A stretch of DNA of 64,000 nucleotides from Salivita marina (GCA_038144425.1 JAYQNS010000004.1:186001-250000); one strand, 5' to 3'. Shown: positions 26,844 through 35,873, numbered from the stretch's first letter. Notes: generated from the letters alone by a model not told the origin. Made by a program: numbers and translations.

Positions 26844-27233
26844 CTAGCCTGCACCCTGGTGGGCCGCCAACTGGCGCTGAAAATCCGCCATATCGAAGTA
26901 GTCTCGCCAGCAGGCGATCTTTCCGTCCACCACCTCGAAGGCCCCCATGACCGGCAGCTCGAGCCAACCCTCGGCTAGCTTGAAGCGATCGAGGCGCTCG
27001 TTGAGGACCACCCCCGGGGCCACCTCCGCCTGATAGGCAATCTGCCAATCCATTTCCGAGGCGAGGCCGAGGTAGCCGCGGATGACGGCCTCGATCGCCG
27101 GGCGTCCGGACACGGGAGGCCCGGGCATGTTGTGGTACACCGCATCATCTGTGAAGGCGCCGATGATGGCGTCCACATCCATGGCGTTGAAGGCCTCCAT
27201 AAAGGCGGCGACCACAGCGTTGGCTTCGCTCAT
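26844..27233 (-). CDS. Limonene-1,2-epoxide hydrolase-fold protein
   Basis: 129-residue SnoaL/NTF2-like protein of the LEH type. The Asp-Arg-Asp machinery appears conserved: NERLDRF and ACWRDYFD carry the Arg and two Asp expected for one-step epoxide hydration. Related proteins act on limonene epoxide, sterol epoxides or polyketides. Its ATG overlaps the LOG-gene stop, and a crotonase follows 30 bases later. The operon context suggests an epoxide or hydrated intermediate of a cyclic or isoprenoid substrate, which is inference. Confidence 0.78.
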   Translation of the reverse strand: MSEANAVVAAFMEAFNAMDVDAIIGAFTDDAVYHNMPGPPVSGRPAIEAVIRGYLGLASEMDWQIAYQAEVAPGVVLNERLDRFKLAEGWLELPVMGAFEVVDGKIACWRDYFDMADFQRQLAAHQGAG

Positions 27234-27799
27234 TGTGCTTCCCCCAGGGCCCAGGCCGAAAGCAGCGACGAGGCGCTGGGCGCCACGGTAATGCGCGCGC
27301 GATCGGCAGGCTGCACGTACCCCTCCCCTTCCGCATGGTCGAGGAAGGCGAGCAGGTGATCGAAATATCCCTCGGCGTTAATCATGCCACAGGGCTTGCC
27401 GTGGATACCCAGCTGAGCCCAGGTGAGCACCTCAAAGAGCTCATCTAAGGTGCCGAAGCCCCCGGGGAGCACGGCCACGGCATCCGCGAGGTCCAGCATG
27501 CGCGCTTTACGTTCGTGCATATTGGCCACCACCTCGAGGCGAGACGCCCCGCCATCGACGGATAACCCGCTGTGCGCCTGTTCCCGCTCCGCCAGATCCT
27601 CGGGAATCACCCCCACTACGGCGCCCCCGACCTCCAGGGCGGCATCCGCCACCCTGCGCATCATGCCCTGCCCGCCCCCGCCGTAAACAAGGGTGACGCC
27701 GGCGGCGGCTAGGCCTGCCCCAAGGGCATCGGCGGCTGCCCCGTAGGCGGGGGAAGCGCCAAGGCGAAAGCCGCAGTACACGGCGACGCTACGAATCAC
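27230..27799 (-). CDS. LOG-family nucleoside 5'-monophosphate phosphoribohydrolase
   Basis: 189 residues with YGGGGQGMMRRVADAAL and PGGFGTLDELFEVLTW, the two LOG signatures (Lys/Arg loop and PGGxGTxxE). These enzymes split the N-glycosidic bond of AMP-type nucleotides, including cytokinin ribotides. In bacteria the physiological role is usually purine turnover. It overlaps both neighbours by four bases in a CoA-metabolism operon, an arrangement with no obvious functional explanation. Confidence 0.88.
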   Translation of the reverse strand: MIRSVAVYCGFRLGASPAYGAAADALGAGLAAAGVTLVYGGGGQGMMRRVADAALEVGGAVVGVIPEDLAEREQAHSGLSVDGGASRLEVVANMHERKARMLDLADAVAVLPGGFGTLDELFEVLTWAQLGIHGKPCGMINAEGYFDHLLAFLDHAEGEGYVQPADRARITVAPSASSLLSAWALGEAQ

Positions 27800-28860
27800 A
27801 GCGCAATCCCCGCCGCCCGCAGGTCCGCGATGGCCTCGGCGGTCAGCCCCGCTTCGGCGAGTACTTTTTCGGTATCGGCGCCCAGAAGCGGGGCGGGCGC
27901 CAGACGCAGCGGCGCCCCATCGCGCACCGGGGGCCGGGGCTGGCGCATGGGGCCCGCCACCGGGTGCTCGTGAGGCACCAAGCTTTCCGACGCCTGCACC
28001 TGAGGATCGTCGGGCACGGCGGCTCGCGGCAGGGCCGGCGCGCAGGGGATGTCGTACTCATCGAGGGCTGCCATGGCCCCTTCCGTAGTGAATTCAGAGA
28101 AATCCACCCCGGCCCCCACGATGGCGCACAGGTGCCCATCGGCGGTTCGGGAAATCCCAAAGGTGTCGGCGAGCTCGGGATGGGCCTGGGCCTCCGGGCT
28201 CAGGAAGGTGTGATTCCAGAACAGATCGGACCAATTGAAATAGAGCGCGGCATCGAGCATCGATAGGGATAGGCGCCGCCCGCCCTTGCCCTGGGCCCGC
28301 GCAAAGAGCGCTGCGCTTAAGGCCTGGGCCGCGGTAAGAGCCGTCACCTTGTCACACACAAGGGTGCGCATGAGGCTGGGCTCAGCGCCCCCCTGGGCCT
28401 CCGCAAGCCCGGATACGGCCTGAATTACCGGGTCGTAAACGCGGCGCTTGGTGTAGGGACCTTCCGGACCGAAACCCGAAATGGATAGGTAAATCACCTC
28501 CGGCCGCACCGCCTTGATGGCCTCATAGTCGAGGCCCAGGCGGGCTGCCGCCCCAGGGCGGAAGTTCTCGACAAAAACATCGCACTGGGCCGCCAGAGCC
28601 AATAGAGCCTCCTGTCCCCGGGGATCCTTTAGATCTAGCGCAATACTCTTTTTGTTGCGATTCACGGTGGCGAACATCGCCGTAAGACCCCGATGCTGGG
28701 CTCCGAGGGCCCGAGTCATGTCGCCGCCCGCGAGGTTTTCCACCTTCCACACCTCCGCGCCCTGATCGGCCATGAGCCCCGTGGCCAGGGGTCCGGAGAT
28801 AACGGCGGACAAATCGAGGATACGAACGCCCTCGAGGAGGGGCGGTAGGGTGTCGGTCAC
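27796..28860 (-). CDS. CaiB/BaiF family (class III) CoA transferase / racemase
   Basis: 354 residues. The N-terminus LEGVRILDLSAVISGPLATGLMADQGAEVWKVE and NRNKKSIALDLKDPRG are typical of family III CoA transferases and alpha-methylacyl-CoA racemases; ISGFGPEGPY follows. The protein is somewhat short (usual about 380-400). The enzyme moves CoA between acids or epimerises a 2-methylacyl-CoA, a step common in isoprenoid and sterol side-chain breakdown. It lies 12 bases downstream of the TrmB-like gene and overlaps the LOG gene. Confidence 0.86.
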   Translation of the reverse strand: MTDTLPPLLEGVRILDLSAVISGPLATGLMADQGAEVWKVENLAGGDMTRALGAQHRGLTAMFATVNRNKKSIALDLKDPRGQEALLALAAQCDVFVENFRPGAAARLGLDYEAIKAVRPEVIYLSISGFGPEGPYTKRRVYDPVIQAVSGLAEAQGGAEPSLMRTLVCDKVTALTAAQALSAALFARAQGKGGRRLSLSMLDAALYFNWSDLFWNHTFLSPEAQAHPELADTFGISRTADGHLCAIVGAGVDFSEFTTEGAMAALDEYDIPCAPALPRAAVPDDPQVQASESLVPHEHPVAGPMRQPRPPVRDGAPLRLAPAPLLGADTEKVLAEAGLTAEAIADLRAAGIAL

Positions 28861-28872
28861 GGACGGCTCCTT

Positions 28873-29862
28873 TTAGCGGGAACGAAGCGCCCGCAGCGCG
28901 AGCGATAGGGCCCGATCATCGCCCCCTTCCTCCATCTGCTCAAGAACCTGCTCCAAGGTCTCGCGGAGCGTCTCCCGTCCCCCGGGGGCGAGATCGCAGG
29001 GAAAAAAATCTGAGGTCTCATCGCCGTGATGGCCCGCGGGCTTGCGCAAGGGCGGCGCCCCCAGGGCCCCAGCGAGGGTTTCCCGCTGCGGATGCCCCAG
29101 GGGGAGGGCCGCGAGGATGGCGCTCAAGGCCGGACGACTGAATACCTCGGGCGCCTCGCAGCGGGCTTGGTAGGCGGACCAGTTCGGGGCCGGGACGCCG
29201 CCCGCACCCAGCTCTGCGCGAAGGGCGTAGCAGGCGTGGCCGCTGGCCAAGTACTTCGCCTCGAAGGGGCTGAGGGGCGCTTCCGGGGCCGGGGCTAAGG
29301 GACTCAGCGTGCTGGCAACGCCCAGGCTCTCCAGCACGACCTGCCACTCCTCAAGATAGAGGCGCCAGTTGCTCCGGACCTCAAGGTCCCCGCCCAGTCC
29401 CAGGAGCCAGGGAAAGGCGGGATGGGCGGGCCAGCGGCGCTTGTAGTGGCGGGCCTTGGGCCAGGGGTTGGGATAGGGAAGGTAGTGCGCTTTGAGGCGC
29501 CAGCCCGCCGCCACGGCGCAGCGCCAAAAGTCCCCAAGCTCCCCTCGAACGAGACGAGCGTTCTTCGGCAGCGTGGGCCGGCGTCGGCCGAGCCGATCCG
29601 CAGACTTATCTACCCCCACCACCCAGGCCTCGGGGTGGCGTTCCGCGAGGTTCCGGGTGCTCTCCCCGGTACCGCAGCCCGAGTCGAAAATCAGGCCCCG
29701 AGGGCTCGGACCCAGTTCGCGCTGCAACGCCTCAAAGGCCGCCTGCGTGTGGGCTGCCACGGGCGCCGTAGGCAAGCGGAGCAAATGACGCTGCAGGCGA
29801 TCGAGGAGTCCAGCGTGGGGCGTCTCCTGAGCGGATTCGATGGGTTTAGCCGCAGTGAACAA
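28873..29862 (-). CDS. TrmB-like tRNA (m7G46) methyltransferase with C-terminal extension
   Basis: 329 residues. Rossmann motif I is IFDSGCGTGESTRNLAERHP. The TrmB signature appears as YPNPWPKARHYKRRWPAHP, where canonical TrmB has F(x)DPWPKKRHxKRR, so the usual catalytic Asp before PWPK is Asn here. About 110 residues after position 215 have no TrmB counterpart and end in an acidic/helical tail. It probably methylates guanine N7 in tRNA. Altered chemistry is possible given the Asn and the extension. Confidence 0.72.
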   Translation of the reverse strand: MFTAAKPIESAQETPHAGLLDRLQRHLLRLPTAPVAAHTQAAFEALQRELGPSPRGLIFDSGCGTGESTRNLAERHPEAWVVGVDKSADRLGRRRPTLPKNARLVRGELGDFWRCAVAAGWRLKAHYLPYPNPWPKARHYKRRWPAHPAFPWLLGLGGDLEVRSNWRLYLEEWQVVLESLGVASTLSPLAPAPEAPLSPFEAKYLASGHACYALRAELGAGGVPAPNWSAYQARCEAPEVFSRPALSAILAALPLGHPQRETLAGALGAPPLRKPAGHHGDETSDFFPCDLAPGGRETLRETLEQVLEQMEEGGDDRALSLALRALRSR

Positions 29863-30233
29863 AGCCGATCCTCTAGCCTCGGGGCGTCGAGCCTAGCATG
29901 GCGAAAAAAGGTTCGACGCGGATTAGGGGGACTTAGGGCGTAGTGGCGGGGAAAGGCCGAGCGGGGCACGCCGGCCCTGGCGAGCGGCTGCCCTTATTGA
30001 GGGCGGCGTTGGGTAAGCCCTTTTGGGCGAAATTCTAGGTATCTACATGAACGGGGAAGGGACGGCTTCAAAAAACCACTCGGGTGCAATTAACTTGCTC
30101 CTAAGTGTTCTACATTTCCACTTAAATCCCTAAAAACCAATGAAATGACCATAAAAACCCACTTTCGTTCAGATCAAGGATCAACATGAAATTTGGCGAG
30201 AAAGGGCTTTCCCCAAGAGGCGCGATGAACCAT
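29863..30233. other. Gene-free intergenic region
   Basis: About 370 bases with no supportable gene. From about 30040 to 30230 it is markedly AT-rich compared with its surroundings (runs such as CTTAAATCCCTAAAAACC). It contains a small GCCC-TTTT-GGGC hairpin near 30018-30029. It must include the promoter for the minus-strand operon starting with the TrmB-like gene. No RNA gene or operator was recognised. Confidence 0.5.
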
Positions 30234-30267
30234 AAAAAAGCGGGGCGCCGCTTAGCGAGCGCCCCGC
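30234..30267 (-). terminator. Rho-independent terminator of the small secreted protein gene
   Basis: On the minus strand: 9-bp stem GCGGGGCGC / GCGCCCCGC with a 10-base loop, followed by six T. It lies 21 bases after the stop of the gene at 30289-30636. Confidence 0.92.
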
Positions 30268-30288
30268 AGAGGGGAGGAGGGAAGAAAT

Positions 30289-30636
30289 TTACTTGGCAGC
30301 GATAGCGTCCGTGTTCATGCCATCGGCCAGGGCAAAGCGACCTTCGGAGGTGCGCAAGGTGCTGAGCTTGCGACCGTTGGAGGCCGTTTCGCAGTAAACC
30401 CGCACGTCCGCGCGCGTGTCGTCCTGCCAGGCCGTGCCGTTAATGAAGTAGGTGTTGCCTTCATCGGACTTCGAGATGAAGTAGTCGCGCTTCGCCACGA
30501 GGCCGGGAAGGGCCTCAGCCGCTGCATCAAAGCATGCCCCGTAGCCCCGGGCTTCTGCCGGAGAGCTCAGGCGGGCTTCCGCGGAGAGGGCGCTGGTGAG
30601 AAGAGCTGCCGAAATTAGGGTCGTTACCGCTTTCAT
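30289..30636 (-). CDS. Small secreted protein, unknown
   Basis: 115 residues. The signal peptide is at about 1-22 (ALLTSALSAEARL) and the mature part about 93 residues. It has two Cys (ACFDAA and VYCETAS) likely to form a disulfide, and FINGTAWQDDTRADVRVYC. No family recognised. Strong own terminator, and divergent from a LysR regulator with palindromic sites between them, which suggests it is the regulator's target. It may be a stress- or substrate-induced periplasmic factor. Confidence 0.7.
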   Translation of the reverse strand: MKAVTTLISAALLTSALSAEARLSSPAEARGYGACFDAAAEALPGLVAKRDYFISKSDEGNTYFINGTAWQDDTRADVRVYCETASNGRKLSTLRTSEGRFALADGMNTDAIAAK

Positions 30637-30688
30637 GATGTGACTCCAAAGTGGTTCAGGGGTGTGGGGGAGGTGGGGCCCTGAACTC

Positions 30689-30703
30689 GTTACCTAAGGT
30701 AAC
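30689..30703. promoter_or_regulatory. LysR-type operator (GTTACC-N3-GGTAAC)
   Basis: Perfect inverted repeat GTTACC-TAA-GGTAAC containing the T-N11-A core of LysR regulators, midway between a LysR gene and a divergent small gene. A degenerate second copy, GGAACCTAAGTAAC, lies at 30721-30734, about 32 bp (three turns) away. This is a typical recognition plus activation site pair. Confidence 0.68.
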
Positions 30704-30713
30704 AATATGGAGC

Positions 30714-30741
30714 TTGCCTGGGAACCTAAGTAACGTAGAAT
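30714..30741 (+). promoter_or_regulatory. Candidate sigma70 promoter of the LysR gene
   Basis: TTGCCT, 16-base spacer, TAGAAT. The degenerate second LysR site (30721-30734) lies in the spacer, consistent with autorepression. This is a motif match only. Confidence 0.4.
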
Positions 30742-30754
30742 GCGATTCTCATTT

Positions 30755-30776
30755 TTATGCAGGCTTATCTGCATAA
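30755..30776. repeat. Palindrome TTATGCAG-N6-CTGCATAA
   Basis: Perfect 8-bp arms around GCTTAT, located in the probable 5' untranslated region of the LysR gene. Could be a second operator or an mRNA hairpin. Not related in sequence to the GTTACC dyad. Confidence 0.7.
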
Positions 30777-30843
30777 TGTTCATAAATGTAACACAGAAAA
30801 GCCCTTAAACGGCCCATTGCTCCAAGATCGTGCGGAGAAACCC

Positions 30844-31770
30844 ATGCCCGGCCTCGCTCACCTCGACTGGAACTTGCTACGCAGCTTTGAAGCGGTCGCC
30901 CGGGAAGGGGGGCTCGGTCGCGCAGCGAAGCACCTAGGGCTCGCCCACCCTACGGTCGCCCGGCACATCCAGCAGCTGGAGGAACAGCTCGGCCAGACCC
31001 TGTTTGACCGGACCAGCACAGGCCTCGCCCTAAACGATCTCGGGCGCCGCCTCGCCTCCGTCAGCCAGGCCATGGGCGAGGAGGCCGCGCAATTTCTCGC
31101 CGTGGCGGAAACGGCGCGAAATACGCCTGACGGCGTGGTTCGCATCACCGTCGCCGAGCTCCTGGCAGACCTCGCCCCAACCTTGCTTTCTGGGCTCCAG
31201 GACTTTTCCGGGGAACGGCAGCGGGTCTTCGAGCTGATCGTCAGCGCCGAAGCCTTGAACCTGCTGGAGGGGGACGCGGATATCGCCCTGCGTCACCTAC
31301 GCCCCGTACAACAGGAGCTCCTCTGCCGGCGGGTCGGTGGCCTGCCCCTGGCCGCCTATGCCAGTCCCGCCTACCTCAACCGCATGGGGACCCCCACCCG
31401 GGATAGCTACGATGAACACTGGTACATCGACGGCGTCTCGGAGCAGCGCTTCACCGCGGCGCTGAAATCCCTTGGGGGGCTTATTCCCCCTAGCCGCATT
31501 GCCTTTCGCTCCGATGCCCTGGGGGCGCGAGCCGCCGCCGCAGCGGCGGGCTGGGGCATCGTTGCCCTGCCCCGGCATCTAGGAGATGGCGACCATCGCC
31601 TCCAACGCCTCGCCCTCGGCACCGACGAGGAACAGCAAAGCTTGCCCATCTGGGTAGTGGCCCGACCCAGCGTCCGGCAGCGGGTCCTCCTGCGAACGGT
31701 GAGCGACACCCTTGCTGCGGGTCTCGAGGCGCGCTTCGGGGGCAACCGGGAACATTTCGAGCCTGCTTAG
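30844..31770 (+). CDS. LysR-family transcriptional regulator
   Basis: 308 residues from ATG 30844 (GGAG upstream, normal family length); the frame is open from ATG 30757, but that would add 29 unusual residues. The HTH lies in LGRAAKHLGLAHPTVARHIQQLEEQLG, followed by FDRTSTGLALNDLGRRL. The effector domain is less conserved (DIALRHLRPVQQELLCRRVG). The effector is unknown. It is divergent from the small secreted protein gene with T-N11-A sites between them. Confidence 0.88.
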   Translation: MPGLAHLDWNLLRSFEAVAREGGLGRAAKHLGLAHPTVARHIQQLEEQLGQTLFDRTSTGLALNDLGRRLASVSQAMGEEAAQFLAVAETARNTPDGVVRITVAELLADLAPTLLSGLQDFSGERQRVFELIVSAEALNLLEGDADIALRHLRPVQQELLCRRVGGLPLAAYASPAYLNRMGTPTRDSYDEHWYIDGVSEQRFTAALKSLGGLIPPSRIAFRSDALGARAAAAAAGWGIVALPRHLGDGDHRLQRLALGTDEEQQSLPIWVVARPSVRQRVLLRTVSDTLAAGLEARFGGNREHFEPA

Positions 31771-31851
31771 GCACCCTCACCGGGACCTAGAGGGCCATTG
31801 CACCTGGCCGCCGCGCTGGGGACACTGAGCGCACAGCCACCGGAGCACACC

Positions 31852-32877
31852 ATGACCCAACCCCCCTTCCCGTCCCAGGACCCCACCTGCCCCTGGCCCA
31901 CGGAGGCCTGGCCCCGGGGAGCCCTGCCGGAAAGCCTCGACCGGGACACCTACGAGCGTGCCTATGACGCTCTGACCCAGCCCGGGCCCGAGGACGGCGA
32001 ATGCTACGCGGTGCTTGTCGTTCATCGCGGCCGCCTTGTGGCCGAGCACTATGGAGACGGCGCCACGGCAGACAGCACCCTAGCCTCCTGGTCCATGGCC
32101 AAAAGCCAGCTCCATGGGGTCGCAGGCCTAATGGCCCGGGAGGGGCTGATCGACCTCGACGCCCCCGCCGGCCTCGCGGCTTGGGCCGGGGAACCGCGAG
32201 CTGAGATCACCCTGCGCCAGCTTTTCGCCATGCGCAGCGGCCTTGAGTTTCGGGAAGATTATGAAGACGGCACGGTCTCCGATGTCATCGAAATGCTCTG
32301 GGGAGCCGGGAAGAACGACGTTGCCGCCTACGCGGCGGCCAAGCCCCTCCTCCACGCCCCGGGCAGCACCTTCAGCTACTCCAGCGGCACCACGAACCTG
32401 ATCGCTCGAATTCTGGCCGATCGCCTGGGCGGGGAAGAGGCCTTGCTTACCCGGCTCCAGGAGAACCTCTTCGCGCCCCTTGGCATCACCGGCGCCGTAC
32501 CTAAGGTAGATGGAACGGGGCTCTGGAAGGCCTCGAGCTTCTGCTTTTGCACGGCGGAGGACTTTGCGCGCTTCGGCCTGCTCTACCTGCGAGGCGGATG
32601 CTGGGAAGATCGTCCCCTACTCGAGGAAAGCTGGGTCAATGGCGCCCGCACCCCCACCACGCTAACCGCGGAGGAGGGCTACGGGCTGCATTGGTGGATC
32701 GATCCCGCGGACCCTCGGCGCTTCTACGCCAGCGGCTACGAGGGGCAGCGAGTCCTCTGCGATCCCGCCCGAGACGTGCTGGCCCTACGCCTCGGGAAAA
32801 CCCCAAACGGTGAAGTACCGAGGATCATGGCACCCCTTCACGCCCTCGTTGCCGCGTTTCCGGAGCTTGGCGGCTAG
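31852..32877 (+). CDS. Serine hydrolase, class C beta-lactamase/esterase fold
   Basis: 341 residues from ATG 31852 (GGAG upstream). Ser-x-x-Lys is SMAK in LASWSMAKSQLHG, the second motif is YSSG (usually YSN), and LHWWIDPADPRRFYASGYEGQ ends with the family GxxGQ region. No signal peptide is visible, so it is probably cytoplasmic: an esterase or peptidase rather than a true beta-lactamase. 81 bases after the LysR gene; co-transcription possible. Confidence 0.82.
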   Translation: MTQPPFPSQDPTCPWPTEAWPRGALPESLDRDTYERAYDALTQPGPEDGECYAVLVVHRGRLVAEHYGDGATADSTLASWSMAKSQLHGVAGLMAREGLIDLDAPAGLAAWAGEPRAEITLRQLFAMRSGLEFREDYEDGTVSDVIEMLWGAGKNDVAAYAAAKPLLHAPGSTFSYSSGTTNLIARILADRLGGEEALLTRLQENLFAPLGITGAVPKVDGTGLWKASSFCFCTAEDFARFGLLYLRGGCWEDRPLLEESWVNGARTPTTLTAEEGYGLHWWIDPADPRRFYASGYEGQRVLCDPARDVLALRLGKTPNGEVPRIMAPLHALVAAFPELGG

Positions 32878-32886
32878 GCCCAAGGG

Positions 32887-33837
32887 CTAAACGAAGCGGA
32901 GCCGATGCCCCGTGAGCCGGGAATAGGCGTCAAGGTAGCGATCAAGAGTTTGCTGCAGCACGGCGTCGGGAAGCACGGGCCCCGGCGGCTGCCGGTCCCA
33001 AGCGCCCTCGGCCACCAAGGTTTCCAGGTAATCGCGAATGAATTGCTTATCAAAGCTGGCCTGGGGCTGCCCCGGGGTCCAGCCGTCGGCCGGCCAGAAG
33101 CGCGATGAGTCGGGGGTGAGCGCCTCGTCGATGAGCACCAGATCGCCCTTGCTGTCGAGGCCAAACTCGAACTTCGTATCGGCCAAAATGAGTCCCCGGG
33201 AGGCCGCATAGCGGCTCGCTTCCTCGTAAAGCATGAGCGTCGCCTGAGCAAGAGTCTCGGCGAGCTCGGGGCCGACCGTATGCTCGAGGGTCGCAAAATC
33301 AATGTTTTCGTCGTGTCCCGCGTCCACCTTATGCGCCGGGGTAAAGATCGCCTGGGGAAGGCGATCGCCGTTGCGCAGCCCCTCCGGAAGGGGGTGGCCA
33401 CACACCTCGCCGTCGCGCTGATATTCTGCCCAGCCCGAGCCCGTCAGGTAGCCCCGGGCCACGCATTCCACGGGGACCACGGGCAGGCGCTTGCACACCA
33501 TGATACGGCCCTCAAGCTGGGCCCGGTCCGCGTCCGAGAGCCCGGGAATACGCTGGGGATCGGTGGTGATGACGTGGTGCGGCAGGCGCGGCGCAAAGAA
33601 CCCGAACCAGAAACACGCGAGCTGAGTGAGTACGATCCCCTTGCCCGCAATGCCGTTGCCCATGATGACGTCGAAGGCTGAGAGACGATCGGTGGCCACG
33701 AGGAGCAGCGCCTCCTGGCCATTTTCCAGCGTAACGTCGTAAAGATCCCGAACCTTCCCCCGGCCCCGGAGGGGCAGGGGCAGGGACGTCTTGAGGAGCG
33801 GCGTCGCCGGGCGCGCGAATTCCTGGCTTTCGATCAC
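32887..33837 (-). CDS. purC: Phosphoribosylaminoimidazole-succinocarboxamide synthase
   Basis: 316-residue SAICAR synthase of the longer (about 300-residue) class. RGRGKVRDLYDV is the ATP-binding N-terminus, then TDRLSAFDVIMGNGIAGKG, PVECVARGYLTGSGW, LADTKFEFG and LIDEALTPDSSRFWP. It joins CAIR with aspartate in purine synthesis. The GTG start overlaps the preceding SDR stop. It is the last gene of the long minus-strand run beginning at 41072; no other pur gene is nearby. Confidence 0.96.
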   Translation of the reverse strand: MIESQEFARPATPLLKTSLPLPLRGRGKVRDLYDVTLENGQEALLLVATDRLSAFDVIMGNGIAGKGIVLTQLACFWFGFFAPRLPHHVITTDPQRIPGLSDADRAQLEGRIMVCKRLPVVPVECVARGYLTGSGWAEYQRDGEVCGHPLPEGLRNGDRLPQAIFTPAHKVDAGHDENIDFATLEHTVGPELAETLAQATLMLYEEASRYAASRGLILADTKFEFGLDSKGDLVLIDEALTPDSSRFWPADGWTPGQPQASFDKQFIRDYLETLVAEGAWDRQPPGPVLPDAVLQQTLDRYLDAYSRLTGHRLRFV

Positions 33838-34597
33838 TTGGCGCTGATACCTCCATCCACCATGTAAACCCCACCGGTCATGAAGCGGGCCTCATCGCTC
33901 GCAAGGAAACACATCATGTTCGCGATATCCGCCGGCTGAGCGTATTCCCCCAGGGGGATGCCCGCGGCGATGGTGGCGTGAGCCGCCTGCCCATCCCCAG
34001 GCATCATGCCGTCCTCGAGGGAGCGCATCATCCGCGTCTCCACGGGGGACGGGTTGACCGTGTTCACCCGAATGCGATCCGCGGCGCCCTCGAGGGCTGC
34101 GCAGCGCATCATGCCGATCACCGCATGCTTACTGGTGACGTAGGGCGAAAGGCCCGCGGTACCGCCGATGCCCGCTACGGAAGACGTGATGATCACGGAG
34201 CCGCCGCCGCGCTTCGCCATGGCGGGGAACACCGCCTGAAGGCCAAGCCACACGCCCCGCACGTTCACCGCCATCACCCGATCGAACACCTCCACGCTTT
34301 GCGTGGTGAGGGAGCTACCGTGCCTTCGATCCCTGCATTGGCCAGAAAAATATCCACCCCACCAAAGCGCTCAATTGCCAGAGCCACCATGGCCGCATTG
34401 GCCTCCGGGGTCGTAATGTCCCCGGCGTAAACCGCGACGCCATCGCCCAGGCGCTGTGCGACGGAGGCCAGTGCCTCGCCGTCCAGGTCCACGAGCACCA
34501 CCTTGGCCCCCTCCGCCAGGTAACGCTTGGCAGCGGCTTCCCCGATCCCGCCGGAGCCCCCGGTAATGATGGCCACCTTGTCGTTGAGCTTCCCCAT
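33834..34597 (-). pseudogene. Short-chain dehydrogenase/reductase, frameshifted
   Basis: Two frames: 34597-34274 carries the NAD(P) loop TGGSGGIGEAAAKRY and NAGIEG. 34295-33834 carries DRVMAVNVRGVWLGLQ, the catalytic Ser (ITSSVAG), YVTSK, and the C-terminal FMTGGVYMVDGG. Adding one G to GGG at 34310-34312 fuses them into VAPLTTQSVEVFDRV and one 254-residue classical SDR. The substrate is unknown. It follows the Cys/Met PLP gene by 23 bases and overlaps purC. Probably an intact gene with a one-base sequence error. Confidence 0.86.
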
Positions 34598-34620
34598 ACC
34601 CCCTCCTTCGGCTGTCTTCT

Positions 34621-35873
34621 TTAAAACTTAAGCGCCGCGAGGCTCGCGGCAAAGTCGTTCAGCAAATCCTCTTGATCTTCGATGCCGACGCTCACCCTGA
34701 GCAAGCCCTCGCTAACGCCCATGGCAGCCCGGCGCTCGGCGCCCATCTCAAAATAAATGGTGTGGGCGACGGGAATAATAAGGGTTCGGTTGTCCCCAAG
34801 GTTTGTGGAGTTCACGGCCAGGGTCAGGCGGTTACAGAAGGCGAAGAGATCCTCCCGGGGATCGAGCTCAAAGCTGAGCAAAGCTCCGGGGCGGCGGAAG
34901 AGCTTTGCTACCCGGTCATGCTGGGGATGATCGGCAAGACTCGGGTGGTACACCCGCTGCACCGCCGGATGAGCCTGAAGCAGGGCCGCCAGGGCGGCTG
35001 CATTGGCGCAGGCCCGATCGAGACGCAGGGCCAGCGTTTCCGCCCCCAGGGCCAGTGTGTGCGCAGCCTCCGGCCCCAGGCTCGCGCCAAAATCCCTCAG
35101 GCCCTTTTTCCGCAGTTGGGTCAGGGCTTGCCGCGCCGGCGGCGCGCTGCGATACGCGTCGAAGATGTGGGGGTAGCGATCCCAGGGGAACAGGCCCGTG
35201 TCCGTTACAGACCCCCAAGGGCCGCGCCGTGGCCGCCGATGTATTTGGTCAGCGCATTCACCACGAGGTGCGCCCCCGCAGCCTTCGGCTGAAAGAGCCA
35301 GGGCGAGGTCATGGTGTTATCCACCACAAAGACAATGCCCCGCTCGGCGCAGAGGGCACCGATAGCCTCGAGGTCAGCAATCTGGGTACACGGGTTGGCG
35401 ATGGTTTCCACAAACACCATGCGCGTTTCCGGCCGCAGGGCGGCTTCCACGGCGTCCACGGCGGTGGCGTCCACAAAGCTGACGTCAATGCCCTGCCCCG
35501 CAAAGCTCTGGAACAGGCTGCTGGTATTGCCGAAGAGGAAGGAGGAGGACAGGAAATGGTCACCCCGGCGCAATAGGGAAAAGAGGATCGAGCCAATGGC
35601 TGCCATGCCCGTGGCGAAGGCCACGGTGCCCACACCCCCTTCCATAGCGGTAATTTTGGCCTCCAGCGCTTCCACCGTAGGGTTACCGCTCCGGCTGTAG
35701 GAAAAGCCTTTCTCCGTGCCCTGAAACACCGCGGCAAGCATTTCCGCGGTATCAAAACCATAGGCCACCGAGCCGTGCACGGGCTTATGAAGCGCCCCGT
35801 GCTCAATCGGTCCCCCCAAGCGGTCGCTGTGCAAAATCTCCGTGGTAAAGCCCCGGCCGTGCCCCTCTGCCAT
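34621..35873 (-). pseudogene. Cys/Met-metabolism PLP enzyme (cystathionine gamma-synthase/OAH sulfhydrylase-like), frameshifted
   Basis: ATG 35873 has AAGAGG upstream. The main frame stops at 35205 just after Lys210 in NALTKYIGGHGAA, the PLP lysine. Adding one C to CCCCC at 35212-35216 continues in frame as VTDTGLFPWDRYPHIF through SVGIEDQEDLLNDF to the stop at 34621, giving 417 residues. Other marks are KGFSYSRSGNPTVEALE, ATGMAAI and VVDNTMTSPWLF. It makes or breaks C-S bonds at the gamma or beta carbon; the exact substrate cannot be read from sequence. Confidence 0.87.

Noticed and set aside
30188..30300. Short plus-strand ORF starting ATGAAATTTGGC
   Set aside because: Runs through the terminator of the opposite gene; no ribosome site or family.
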